Shown in pieces: positions 1 through 7,667 of a stretch of 64,000 nt of DNA. Positions within the stretch are counted from its first letter, which is position 1. Each line of letters begins with the position of its first letter. The notes under the pieces are model-generated. The model saw only the letters and a program-made list of their open reading frames with translations. It was not told where the DNA came from and did no database searches. A program made the translations under genes and the position numbers. Origin of the DNA: Actinomadura mexicana (GTDB lineage Bacteria; Actinomycetota; Actinomycetes; Streptosporangiales; Streptosporangiaceae); NCBI RefSeq assembly GCF_900188105.1, contig NZ_FZNP01000009.1, forward strand, positions 248,001 to 312,000. Reading direction: 5' to 3'.

Positions 1-2039
1 AGCAGTTCCTTACGCCACTCCTCCGCGCGCGACCACTCTGAGCGCGCCCGGGCCGAGGCTTCCCACGCGGCGGCACGGTGCCGATACCACTCGGCAAGAT
101 TGGGATCCTGCCGCCCGAAGAGCGTGTCGATGAAGCTGCCGAAGCTTCCGCGCTGCAGCCGGATCGTTTTGATCATTTGCAGCGCGTGGTGCACCCGTTG
201 CCCTTGCTCGGCGGTCTTCCGCTGAGCCCTGGCAATGCGTTCGGCGGTGGCACGGATCTGTTCGTCCAGCGGAGTGAGCGCCACGATATCGGCTTGCGCG
301 AGATCGCGGAGAACGCCTTCTTGCCTGGCCAGTTCGGAACGGGCGGACTTAGACTCGTGACGCGCGTGCTCCAGTTCCTCCGCGGCTCTCGCCAACCGCT
401 GCAACCCTTCGACGTACCGGGAGATACGGCTCTGGGCCCGCTGCCGCCGTTGGGTCCACGCATCCTCTTCGGCTGCCGCTTCGTTCAGCCGGGCCCGAGT
501 ATCGGCCAGTTGCCGGGCCAGGGCGCCGGCACGCTCGTCGTACTGACTCTGGGCCTGGGCGAGGAGGTCATGCCCGTCCCGCATCTCTGTCTGCGCTCGT
601 TGGGCGGCTTCGCGGACGACGTTCACGTCGGGGAGCAGCGCTTGGAGTCGCTCGGCCGCCTTCAGCTCGGACTCCAGGCGGTGATACTCGGTGTCCCACC
701 CGGCTGCCCGCGAGAACTCGGGTCGTCGCACCCGCAGGTTGGGCGTCAAGGCCATCTGGTCGGGCAGGAACCGCCGCAGGTCCTCGTCGACCTTGAGCTC
801 GTTCCAGGTCAGTCTGAGGGCGCGGATCCCCGGTTTGTCGCCCACCCTGCGCAGGGCCTCGTCGATGGCCGCGTGTGTGGGGGCCAGCAGCAGCACCCGC
901 TCGCCGCGGGCGACGAGCTGGCGCACCAGCTCGGAGATCACCGAGGTCTTACCGGTCCCCGGAGGTCCCTGGATCATGAAGGCGTGGGGTGTGCTCATCG
1001 CCCCTGTCACGGCCTTGCGCTGCTCGTCGTTGAGGGCGGGGGTGCCGGGATCGAGATCGCAGAAGAACCGGTCTGGGCGGACGATCTGGGAAGCGGCGAG
1101 TTCCAGAGCCTTGGTGTCACAGAGCAGGTTCACCAGATCCGCCCAGTCACCGGAGACATCGCCCCTCATGAACGCATCGAGCGCGGACTGGTGCTGCCGC
1201 ATCCCGAAGCGGGAGTTTCTGCTGATCCGTAACGGGGCATCGGGCAGGGGAACCGCAGGGCGCTCGACGAAGAGCAGGCCCTGCCCGCTGTCGACGACCT
1301 TGGTGTTAACCGAGAACGGCCCCGCGGTGAGCGTCACGCGGGCGTCGTCGAAGTCGCGTGTGTTCCCCTCCAGTTGCAGCGCCAGCAACGGTGACTCGTC
1401 GTCAGCGCCGGATCGTCGATCGGAATCCACGATCGTGCAGGGTGCCTCGATGCATTCGTTTTCGGCCCGTAGCTTGAGCAACTCGAGGAGCGCGCGTAGT
1501 GCTCCATAGCGGCGTCCGGCCAGAGCACTGAGGTCGGCGGACCGTGCCGGAGTTCGCTGCTGGTGCCTGGACGTGAGGGCGCGTTCGGCTGCCTTACGCC
1601 GCGCGGCCTGCCGCTCCTGGCCGACGGCGTCCAGCAGGGCGGGCAGATCGCACGGGCGCTCGTCCCAGAGCCGGTCGAAGGTCACCTTGCAGGTGAACCA
1701 ACCCGTCCGCGGGAGCATCCTGTCGGATTGCCGGACGGAAGCCACGACCGCCAACCGGTGTTGCCCTTCCTTGGCCTTCCGGTCGAGCAGCCGGAGCAGG
1801 TACTTCTCCCCGAAGAAGTCGTAGTACCGGCGCTCACCGGGGGCCCGGGCCAGCACCGCGGCGGCACTGAGGTCGGCGGCCACTGCGTCGAGATCCACGC
1901 CGGTGAACTGGCTCGGGTCGAAGCTCAGCCTGATCTCGCCCAACGAGGCCGTCAGTCGGCCGCGGCGCAGTTCCTCAAGTTCGTCGACCCAATGCCGGGG
2001 AGGGGCGAGCCGCGGCTCGACGCGATCCCACTTGGCCAT
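1..2039 (-). CDS. SF1-type (Upf1/Dna2-like) P-loop helicase/ATPase, 3' part beyond window
   Basis: Probable nucleic-acid-dependent ATPase/helicase partnering the CARF-HEPN protein. Start ATG at 2039 shares one base with the stop of the upstream gene (TGATG), so translation is probably coupled. 679 codons are visible before the window edge. Residues 1-330 form a domain I do not recognise. Then come a Q-motif-like LNDEQRKAV (336-344), Walker A GPPGTGKTS (358-366) and a motif-Ia-like LLLAPTHAAIDEAL (383-396), the usual order in SF1B helicases. After about residue 430 the sequence is rich in charged heptad-like helices, probably a coiled-coil insertion. Walker B and the later helicase motifs lie outside the window, so helicase activity is inferred; a non-unwinding AAA-like ATPase is possible. 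Confidence 0.8.
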   Translation of the reverse strand, partial: MAKWDRVEPRLAPPRHWVDELEELRRGRLTASLGEIRLSFDPSQFTGVDLDAVAADLSAAAVLARAPGERRYYDFFGEKYLLRLLDRKAKEGQHRLAVVASVRQSDRMLPRTGWFTCKVTFDRLWDERPCDLPALLDAVGQERQAARRKAAERALTSRHQQRTPARSADLSALAGRRYGALRALLELLKLRAENECIEAPCTIVDSDRRSGADDESPLLALQLEGNTRDFDDARVTLTAGPFSVNTKVVDSGQGLLFVERPAVPLPDAPLRISRNSRFGMRQHQSALDAFMRGDVSGDWADLVNLLCDTKALELAASQIVRPDRFFCDLDPGTPALNDEQRKAVTGAMSTPHAFMIQGPPGTGKTSVISELVRQLVARGERVLLLAPTHAAIDEALRRVGDKPGIRALRLTWNELKVDEDLRRFLPDQMALTPNLRVRRPEFSRAAGWDTEYHRLESELKAAERLQALLPDVNVVREAAQRAQTEMRDGHDLLAQAQSQYDERAGALARQLADTRARLNEAAAEEDAWTQRRQRAQSRISRYVEGLQRLARAAEELEHARHESKSARSELARQEGVLRDLAQADIVALTPLDEQIRATAERIARAQRKTAEQGQRVHHALQMIKTIRLQRGSFGSFIDTLFGRQDPNLAEWYRHRAAAWEASARARSEWSRAEEWRKEL

Positions 2040-3541
2040 CAAACATCCCGGACGAACCGCAGGGTTCTGCAGAGCGCGTCGATGTCCTCACCCGGTTGGT
2101 GCAGGGACCACAGAGCCCGCAGGCACCGAAGCGCAAGATCGCGCAGCTGGTCGCAGTCACGCGCGGACACAGTGCGGTTCCCATGAGCGAGGACGGATTT
2201 GTTGCGCGCCTCGGTGAGTCGGGAGAGATAGCTAATGCCCTTGACGTCGCGGACGTTGATGCGTTCCAGCATCGAGTCACCGAGGACGTGCAGCAGGACG
2301 GCCGAATCCATGAACCCGATCCTGGTGGGGAGGGCCGTCACCGGCGGTCTCTTCATCCGGCGCAGAATTTCGTTGAACCTCCTGAGAAGTTCATCGCGTG
2401 GAACGTCGATCAGCTCGTAGTCGGCATCGCCGGTGTCGAATCCCTTGAGCGCACAGTCGAGGCGCTGCTGAAAACATCCCTCCACGGTCCGGTAATAAAG
2501 CAGAGCAGCGAAGTCGGTGCGTCCCAGACCACGATAATGCTCGCCCAGCACATAGAAATTCGGCATCCCGCGCAAGTCGCCCGCCTCGGTCAGCTGGGCG
2601 ATGTAGGCGAGCTGCTCCGACAGCTGGGTGGCGGCGGCGCTGCTGACGCGAGTGAGGGGGTCGGCCAATCCCTTCGCCACCTGGTCGCTCAGCACAGGCA
2701 GCCGCGGCAGGTCGAGATCGGTCCAGGCCTGGTACAGCGCGGACAGGTCACGCAAAAGCCTGGCGCGACTGGGCTCGGTCATCGACTCGGCGAGGACGGC
2801 GAACTTCTCCTGAGCGACGGCGAAGGCACCGCTGCGGAAGGTTTCCAGGGCGGAGTCCATCTCCTGGTCGCCAAAGATCGTTGTCGGGTTCTCCAAGATG
2901 AGCAGCCTCTCGGTACCGGGAATAGGCTGGCGCATCTCGCTGTCGTAACTGCTGTCGATGTAGCAGAGCCGCAGGTCGAGCTGCCATGCCACCAGGGCCG
3001 CCGCGGCGCTCATCACCTTCTTCCCGCCGGTGATGTCGATCATCGCGGACAGCCGCCGCCCGTCCTCTGCAAGGTTTCCGACCTCTTCCTTGACCAACCG
3101 GTAGATGGCCAGAGGGTCGGTCCCATCACAGGGCTTATGACGGAAGTGGCGCATGGGGAGCCGCTCACCGAGCAGATTGTCGGCTATCACGTCGATGCTC
3201 TTCTCGGTGGTCGCCGAGGAGATGACGAACAAACGTTTGGGCTGTAGCAGCTCGAAGGCCAGGATCGTGGTGGCCGGTGAGAAGCCGGACAGGCTCACCA
3301 GCAGGTCGACCTGCGGGCTCTCCCAAGCCTTGGAGTTCTTGCGCGCACGCTCTATGACCTCGGGGAACAGTTCGGTGAGGCGAAAACGCGTCGCCTGCTC
3401 GGATGGGGATCCGTCACCGTAGGTCTCCAGGCCGCGAAAGATCCTTTTCATTCGATCAACTTGCTCATCAAATGCCGCCACTGCGCGAAGATATCCACCC
3501 GGAGCGGACACAAGCCCGACAAGAGCCTCAAACTTAATCAT
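2039..3541 (-). CDS. CARF-HEPN protein, TIGR02710/Csm6-like (putative ligand-activated RNase)
   Basis: 500 aa. Residues about 77-220 form a Rossmann-like CARF domain: beta-alpha-beta start VDLLVSLSGFSPATTI (78-93), FVISSATT strand, and the diagnostic DITGGKKVMSAAAA motif at 169-182. The C-terminus has an RN-x5-H motif (RNKSVLAHG, R446/H453), matching the Rx4-6H active site of HEPN ribonucleases. In Csm6/Csx1-type proteins the CARF domain binds cyclic oligoadenylate and switches on HEPN RNA cleavage; that role is inferred here. No cas10, other cas gene or repeat array is seen nearby. The start ATG has no clear Shine-Dalgarno and lies 5 nt from a 19-bp palindrome. GC is lower than in genes beyond 5.4 kb, suggesting transfer. 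It forms a two-gene unit with the downstream helicase. Confidence 0.82.
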   Translation of the reverse strand: MIKFEALVGLVSAPGGYLRAVAAFDEQVDRMKRIFRGLETYGDGSPSEQATRFRLTELFPEVIERARKNSKAWESPQVDLLVSLSGFSPATTILAFELLQPKRLFVISSATTEKSIDVIADNLLGERLPMRHFRHKPCDGTDPLAIYRLVKEEVGNLAEDGRRLSAMIDITGGKKVMSAAAALVAWQLDLRLCYIDSSYDSEMRQPIPGTERLLILENPTTIFGDQEMDSALETFRSGAFAVAQEKFAVLAESMTEPSRARLLRDLSALYQAWTDLDLPRLPVLSDQVAKGLADPLTRVSSAAATQLSEQLAYIAQLTEAGDLRGMPNFYVLGEHYRGLGRTDFAALLYYRTVEGCFQQRLDCALKGFDTGDADYELIDVPRDELLRRFNEILRRMKRPPVTALPTRIGFMDSAVLLHVLGDSMLERINVRDVKGISYLSRLTEARNKSVLAHGNRTVSARDCDQLRDLALRCLRALWSLHQPGEDIDALCRTLRFVRDV

Positions 3542-3546
3542 TTCGA

Positions 3547-3565
3547 AATAGAATCGAATTCTATT
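3547..3565. promoter_or_regulatory. 19-bp palindrome, probable operator of the CARF-helicase unit
   Basis: AATAGAAT and ATTCTATT arms flank a 3-nt spacer, a perfect 8-bp inverted repeat in an AT-rich stretch. It begins 5 nt upstream of the CARF-HEPN start codon, where a ribosome binding site or promoter would lie, so a bound repressor could block expression. Function is inferred from position and symmetry. Confidence 0.5.
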
Positions 3566-3600
3566 AGCACTGTCAGCAGTGAACTATTGATCACTACTGA

Positions 3601-3637
3601 CCGGCCAGGGCGGGCGTCGGAACGCCTCCCTGGCCGG
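3601..3637. promoter_or_regulatory. Long hairpin in the divergent CARF/membrane-protein intergenic region
   Basis: CCGGCCAGGG (3601-3610) pairs perfectly with CCCTGGCCGG (3628-3637). The interior has a further GGCGT/ACGCC pairing around a CGGA tetraloop, giving a nearly continuous stem. It lies between the divergent starts at 3541 and 3696. It could be a transcription barrier, a leader attenuator or a protein site; there is no T-tract. Confidence 0.5.
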
Positions 3638-3695
3638 CTTGTCACCTGATATATAGGTCGCTGTGCAACCACAGGATCAGGCGGGCGGAGATGAC

Positions 3696-4982
3696 ATGTC
3701 GCATCCAGCCGAGCCGATCGAGCCACTGTGGTTTCTGGGCGAGCCCTACACCGAACGGACGAGCCTCGCCGCCGCACTGGCGGGCAACTGGGACAAGGCA
3801 GCCGATCTTCTCAGCCACGGGATCGCCTGGGACTGGTTACGGCAATTTCCGAGTGATCGCGATCGGGAAGAACCGGACGATCTCCTTGCGCGGTGTCTGG
3901 CGACGGACAGGTTCTCCGTTGACGCCAAGCTGATCCACCTGCTCAATTGGCTGGATCCAGGGATACCTGCGACCTACCGTGGCGAGGAGCTCAAGCCAAG
4001 GCGCCTTCACGACCTGGCCACGTCCGCACGCGCGCAAGGTGACCCCGGGCGCGGCCTGATCGACGCTCTATGGCGAGAGCGATTGCTGCCCGAGTTCGAG
4101 CGGTTTCCGAACGGCAGTGAATTGCAGCAAATTCATGACCGGTGGAGCGAGTTGCACGCCTCCTTCAATCGGTTGAGCGCGACGGCGACGCTTCCATCCG
4201 CCGCTCAGACCGCCATCTCCGCGCTGCCGGTGAACGCAGCACTATTGCAACTCGCCACAGACCATGGCGAGCTCATCGAACACCTCACGCGCGTTAGCGA
4301 AGCCTGTCGCGCTTCGCTACCTGAACGCGTCGACTGGTTCGAGAGTCTTGCCTCGGAGAACCGCGACGATCCGGTCCGTGTGCTGATCCTCTGCGAATTG
4401 TTCCCGGTCGCGAGCAAGGATGCTGAGCGGCACGGGCGAGTACCACCTTCGAAACCGACCGCCCAAGGCGATGACCCCTGGCAAGTGAAACGGCACACCA
4501 TCCGTGGTTTCGCAACGCTGCCTGCGTTGTTGTGGCTGGCCCTCGGAGCCGGGTTGCTTCACGCCGCATGGAGTGCGACCGGCAGCCTTCTCGTAGGCCT
4601 GCACTTCGGCTCGCGATCGGTCGCTCCTGAACCCATAAGCGAGATGTTCGACACCGCCTGGTCAATCCAGGTCCTGGTTGAGGGCGCGTTGTGCGTCCGG
4701 TTGGGCGCGGACTATGACAAGGACTGGTGGGCGCTCCGCGGGATTACCAGGCGGCTGAGACCCACCCTGGATTTCACCGCCGAGATGATCAGCGACACCT
4801 CCGGCGGGTGTTGTTGCCTCGCTGTGGCAGCCGTAACGATCATGTGGGTGCTCGTCTCTACGACCGTTCTGACCAGCGGCCTAGCCGCCATGCTGGCGGT
4901 CGCAGGCGTCCTGGTTCACCTCTACTGGACGGCAGGCCGCTGGTATCGATGGCACCAAGGCCACAAGAACAGCATGCTCTGA
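3696..4982 (+). CDS. Uncharacterised membrane protein divergent from the CARF-HEPN operon
   Basis: 428 aa from ATG 3696, preceded by GGCGGAG at 5-nt spacing; an in-frame GTG at 3663 is less likely. Residues 1-265 are soluble and mostly helical, with a W/L-rich segment (NWDKAADLLSHGIAWDWL, about 31-48). Three hydrophobic segments follow at roughly 273-301, 371-393 and 394-411, with a short basic tail. The CCC at 372-374 at the start of the second segment is unusual. I do not recognise the family; the N-terminal half vaguely recalls C-terminal domains of actinobacterial kinases. Its low GC and head-to-head placement suggest a joint island with the CARF pair, perhaps as a membrane effector or sensor; that is inference. 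Confidence 0.75.
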   Translation: MSHPAEPIEPLWFLGEPYTERTSLAAALAGNWDKAADLLSHGIAWDWLRQFPSDRDREEPDDLLARCLATDRFSVDAKLIHLLNWLDPGIPATYRGEELKPRRLHDLATSARAQGDPGRGLIDALWRERLLPEFERFPNGSELQQIHDRWSELHASFNRLSATATLPSAAQTAISALPVNAALLQLATDHGELIEHLTRVSEACRASLPERVDWFESLASENRDDPVRVLILCELFPVASKDAERHGRVPPSKPTAQGDDPWQVKRHTIRGFATLPALLWLALGAGLLHAAWSATGSLLVGLHFGSRSVAPEPISEMFDTAWSIQVLVEGALCVRLGADYDKDWWALRGITRRLRPTLDFTAEMISDTSGGCCCLAVAAVTIMWVLVSTTVLTSGLAAMLAVAGVLVHLYWTAGRWYRWHQGHKNSML

Positions 4983-5413
4983 TCAGTTGATTTCCAGATG
5001 AATTGGCGGGTGTAGACCAGAGCATCGTGGCGAGACGTGGGTGCTACGGCTCCTGCCCCAGGACGAAGGTGTGCATCTCAGCAGGCAAGGCTGCTCAGGT
5101 ATCAGGCGGTGGCTTGGCGGACCGTCAGCAGATGCGTGGCGACAGGTCCGGATCGTCCGGTCTCCGAACGAACCGGGAACGCGACAAATTCGCCCACGGC
5201 CACCTTCCGCTTGGCGAGCTTGATGTCGATGTCGACGGTGGTCGACATCGATCACCCTGTTCATTTCGGTCTGCGGCTGCGTCTCGGGGCCGCGGGCATC
5301 GTCGGGCGGCGCGTCCGCCGCTCTGTGACCCAGGCCATAAGCAGTTCCTGTCAGCAAACGGGGCGCTGTTCCGCTCAACTCACCGAGAGCAAGCGAACCG
5401 ACGGGAGCAACCC
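4983..5413. other. 431-nt intergenic stretch at the apparent island boundary
   Basis: Base composition changes here from the lower-GC left end to the high-GC remainder. Apart from the possible 48-codon gene at 5102-5248 on the minus strand I see no further gene. The flavoprotein's ribosome site (CGGGAG) lies at the right end. No clear terminator or attachment repeat was found. Confidence 0.4.
5102..5248 (-). CDS. Possible 48-aa small protein
   Basis: The frame starts MSTTVDIDIKLAKRKVAVG and ends at a TGA at 5102-5104. Evidence for coding is an AGGG ribosome-site-like stretch about 8 nt upstream and G or C at most third codon positions. There are no cysteines, membrane segments or known motifs. 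It could be a remnant of a longer gene or a chance frame. Confidence 0.35.
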   Translation of the reverse strand: MSTTVDIDIKLAKRKVAVGEFVAFPVRSETGRSGPVATHLLTVRQATA

Positions 5414-6613
5414 ATGAAGCACCGCATCGTCGTCCTCGGCGCCGGCTATGCCGGGGCCTACGCGGCCGGGGTCCTGGCCCGCCGTCTGTCCCGAGCGGAC
5501 ACCGAGATCACCGTGGTCAACGCTGTGCCGGAGTTCATCCAGCGGCTGCGGCTGCACCAGTTCGCGGCCGGCCGGGAGATCCAGACCCCCAAGCTCACCG
5601 ACGTCTTCGCGGGCACGGGAATACGGCTGCGCGTGGCCCGTGTCACCGCCGTCGACCCCGAGCGCCGAGTCGTCGCCGTGGCCGACGCCGACGGTGGCGG
5701 CGAACTCGGCTACGACACGCTTTTCTACGCGCTCGGCAGCCGCGTCGCCGACCACGGCGTCCCCGGCGTGGTCGAGCACGCCTTCGACGTCGCCGGCCGG
5801 CCTTCGGCCGTCCGCCTGCGCGAGCGCCTGGACGACCTGGACAGGCGGGGCGAAGGCGGGAGTGTGCTGGTCGTCGGCGACGGGTGGACCGGCATCGAGA
5901 CCGCCGCCGAGATCGCCGAACGCCGGCCCGGCCTGTCGGTGACGCTGATCGCCCGCGGCGAGCTGGGCGCCCGGCTCTCCGTCGGAGCCCGCGACCACCT
6001 CCGCCGGGCCTGCGACCGGCTGGGCATCACCGTCCTGGAGCACACCAGCGTCGAAGCGGTCGAAGCGACGCGGGTCCTGTGCGCCGGCGGCACCGTCCTG
6101 GCGTCCGACGCGACCGTGTGGGCGGCCGGGTTCGCACTCAGCCCCCTCGCCGCCGCCGGCGGGCTGGAGGTCACCGGGAACGGTCAGATCGTCGTCGATC
6201 GCACCATGCGGTCGGTCTCGCACCCGAACGTCTACGCGGTCGGCGACTGCGCCCACGCCGTCGGCGACAACGGCCGGCCGTTGCCGATGTCCTGCGCTTC
6301 GGCCGGCTACACCAGCAATCAGGCGATCGAAGCGATCGTCGGACGCCTGACCGGCCGCAAGGTCCCCCACACCAAGCTGCTCTTCTACGGCAACCACATC
6401 AGTCTCGGGCGGCGGGACGCGATCGTGCAGATGGTCGACGACGAAGGGATGGCGAAGCCGAGGTACGTCGGCGGCTGGAAGGCCGCGAGGATCAAGGCGA
6501 GCATCGTCCGGATGTCGCTCTGGGCCACCTCGCACCCGACCTTCTGCATGCCCAAGCGCAAGCGCCGCCTGGCCACGGCGTCCGACCGGTCCGCCGAGAC
6601 GGCCGCCGCATAG
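5414..6613 (+). CDS. FAD-dependent NAD(P)H oxidoreductase (type II NADH dehydrogenase-like)
   Basis: 399 aa. An FAD-binding Rossmann motif VVLGAGYAGAYAA opens the protein (about 6-18). A second dinucleotide site VVGDGWTGIETA near 156-167 should bind NAD(P)H, and the second FAD motif VYAVGDCAH lies near 276-284. This order matches Ndh-2/AIF-type pyridine-nucleotide oxidoreductases, which pass electrons from NAD(P)H to quinone or another acceptor. There is no strong C-terminal membrane anchor. Start ATG 5414 follows GGGAG. The ECF41-type sigma factor gene starts 10 nt after the stop. ECF41 genes are typically linked to oxidoreductase, carboxymuconolactone decarboxylase or epimerase genes that they regulate, so this is the probable target. 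Confidence 0.85.
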   Translation: MKHRIVVLGAGYAGAYAAGVLARRLSRADTEITVVNAVPEFIQRLRLHQFAAGREIQTPKLTDVFAGTGIRLRVARVTAVDPERRVVAVADADGGGELGYDTLFYALGSRVADHGVPGVVEHAFDVAGRPSAVRLRERLDDLDRRGEGGSVLVVGDGWTGIETAAEIAERRPGLSVTLIARGELGARLSVGARDHLRRACDRLGITVLEHTSVEAVEATRVLCAGGTVLASDATVWAAGFALSPLAAAGGLEVTGNGQIVVDRTMRSVSHPNVYAVGDCAHAVGDNGRPLPMSCASAGYTSNQAIEAIVGRLTGRKVPHTKLLFYGNHISLGRRDAIVQMVDDEGMAKPRYVGGWKAARIKASIVRMSLWATSHPTFCMPKRKRRLATASDRSAETAAA

Positions 6614-6623
6614 AGTCGCCCGG

Positions 6624-7562
6624 ATGGACAGCACCGCCACCGATCGGTTCGAGGCCAGCCGGAACCGGCTGGCCTCGCTGGCCTACCGGCTGCTGGGCTC
6701 GGCCGCCGACGCCGAAGACACCGTGCAGGACGCGTTCCTGCAATGGCAGGCCGCCGACCGGCAGCGCATCAAGGTGCCGGAAGCATGGCTGACGAAGGTC
6801 GTCAGCAACCTGTGCCTCGACCGGCTCCGATCGGCACAGGTTCGCCGCGAACGCACTGTGGGTGCCCGGCTGCCCGAACCGCTCCTCGACGGCGACCCGA
6901 TGCTCGGCCCCGCCGACACCTTCGTGCAGCGCGAATCGGTCTCCCTGGCCGTGCTGACTCTCATGGAGCGCCTCTCACCCCTTGAGCGGGCCGTCTACCT
7001 CCTGCGCGAAGCGTTCTCCTACAGCCACGCCGAGATCGCCGAGATCCTCGACATCACCGAGTCCGCAAGCCAGCAGCACCTGCACCGGGCCCGGCGCCGC
7101 ATCACCGCCGCGCGCCGCCCCGGCGGCGAAGCCGACCCCGCGTCCGCCCGCAGGATCGTCGAGGAATTCTTCGCCGCCGCCTCCTCGGGCCGTACCGAAC
7201 GGCTGGTGGCGCTGCTCACCGACGACGCGACCGCGATCTCCGACGGCGCCGGCCTCACCGGGGCACCGCTGCGGTACGACACCGCGCAGCGCATCGCCGC
7301 CATCGCACGGGCCGGCTTCAACCCCACACCCGCGAAACGACGGCTCGCCGGCGGCACGCCCGCCATCCACTACGCGCTCGTCAACGGCGGCCCCGCCGCC
7401 CTCTTCGTGGTCGGCGACCGTGTCGTCGGCGCCGTGGCGTTCGACATCACCGGCGGCAAGATCGCAACCGTGCGCGGCATCGCCGCCCCCACCAGCCTCG
7501 CCCGCCTCAACCATGCCTGGCGGCACCACGAACCGGACACGCCGTTCATCACCCAGTGGTGA
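6624..7562 (+). CDS. ECF41-type RNA polymerase sigma factor (SigJ-like) with SnoaL-like C-terminal domain
   Basis: 312 aa. The sigma-2 region spans about 12-80 (SLAYRLLGSAADAEDTVQDAF). A linker has RLPEPLLDGDP, resembling the WLPEP hallmark of ECF41. Sigma-4 follows at about 108-165 (LSPLERAVYLLREAFSYSHAEIAEIL). Residues about 175-300 form a SnoaL/NTF2-like domain, which in this group replaces an anti-sigma factor by controlling activity in cis. It is probably co-transcribed with the flavoprotein 10 nt upstream. The signal sensed is unknown. Confidence 0.88.
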   Translation: MDSTATDRFEASRNRLASLAYRLLGSAADAEDTVQDAFLQWQAADRQRIKVPEAWLTKVVSNLCLDRLRSAQVRRERTVGARLPEPLLDGDPMLGPADTFVQRESVSLAVLTLMERLSPLERAVYLLREAFSYSHAEIAEILDITESASQQHLHRARRRITAARRPGGEADPASARRIVEEFFAAASSGRTERLVALLTDDATAISDGAGLTGAPLRYDTAQRIAAIARAGFNPTPAKRRLAGGTPAIHYALVNGGPAALFVVGDRVVGAVAFDITGGKIATVRGIAAPTSLARLNHAWRHHEPDTPFITQW

Positions 7563-7667
7563 CCTGACGAAGTTCTGGCGCACCATCCGACTCGTCAGGA
7601 GCACGGCGTCTCGTGCGATCGGGGCCCGGCAGCACCCGCACGGTCCTGCGCGGGCTTTCCGGGACTA

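Noticed and set aside
78..1232. Long plus-strand frame of 384 codons
   Set aside because: Antisense to the helicase gene, whose minus-strand frame has clear P-loop motifs; typical mirror frame in high-GC DNA.
2096..3247. Long plus-strand frame of 383 codons
   Set aside because: Antisense to the CARF-HEPN gene; no ribosome site or recognisable domain.
4983..5378. 131-codon minus-strand frame
   Set aside because: Arg/His/Pro-rich composition and poor third-position pattern; the shorter frame 5102-5248 in another phase has better coding features.
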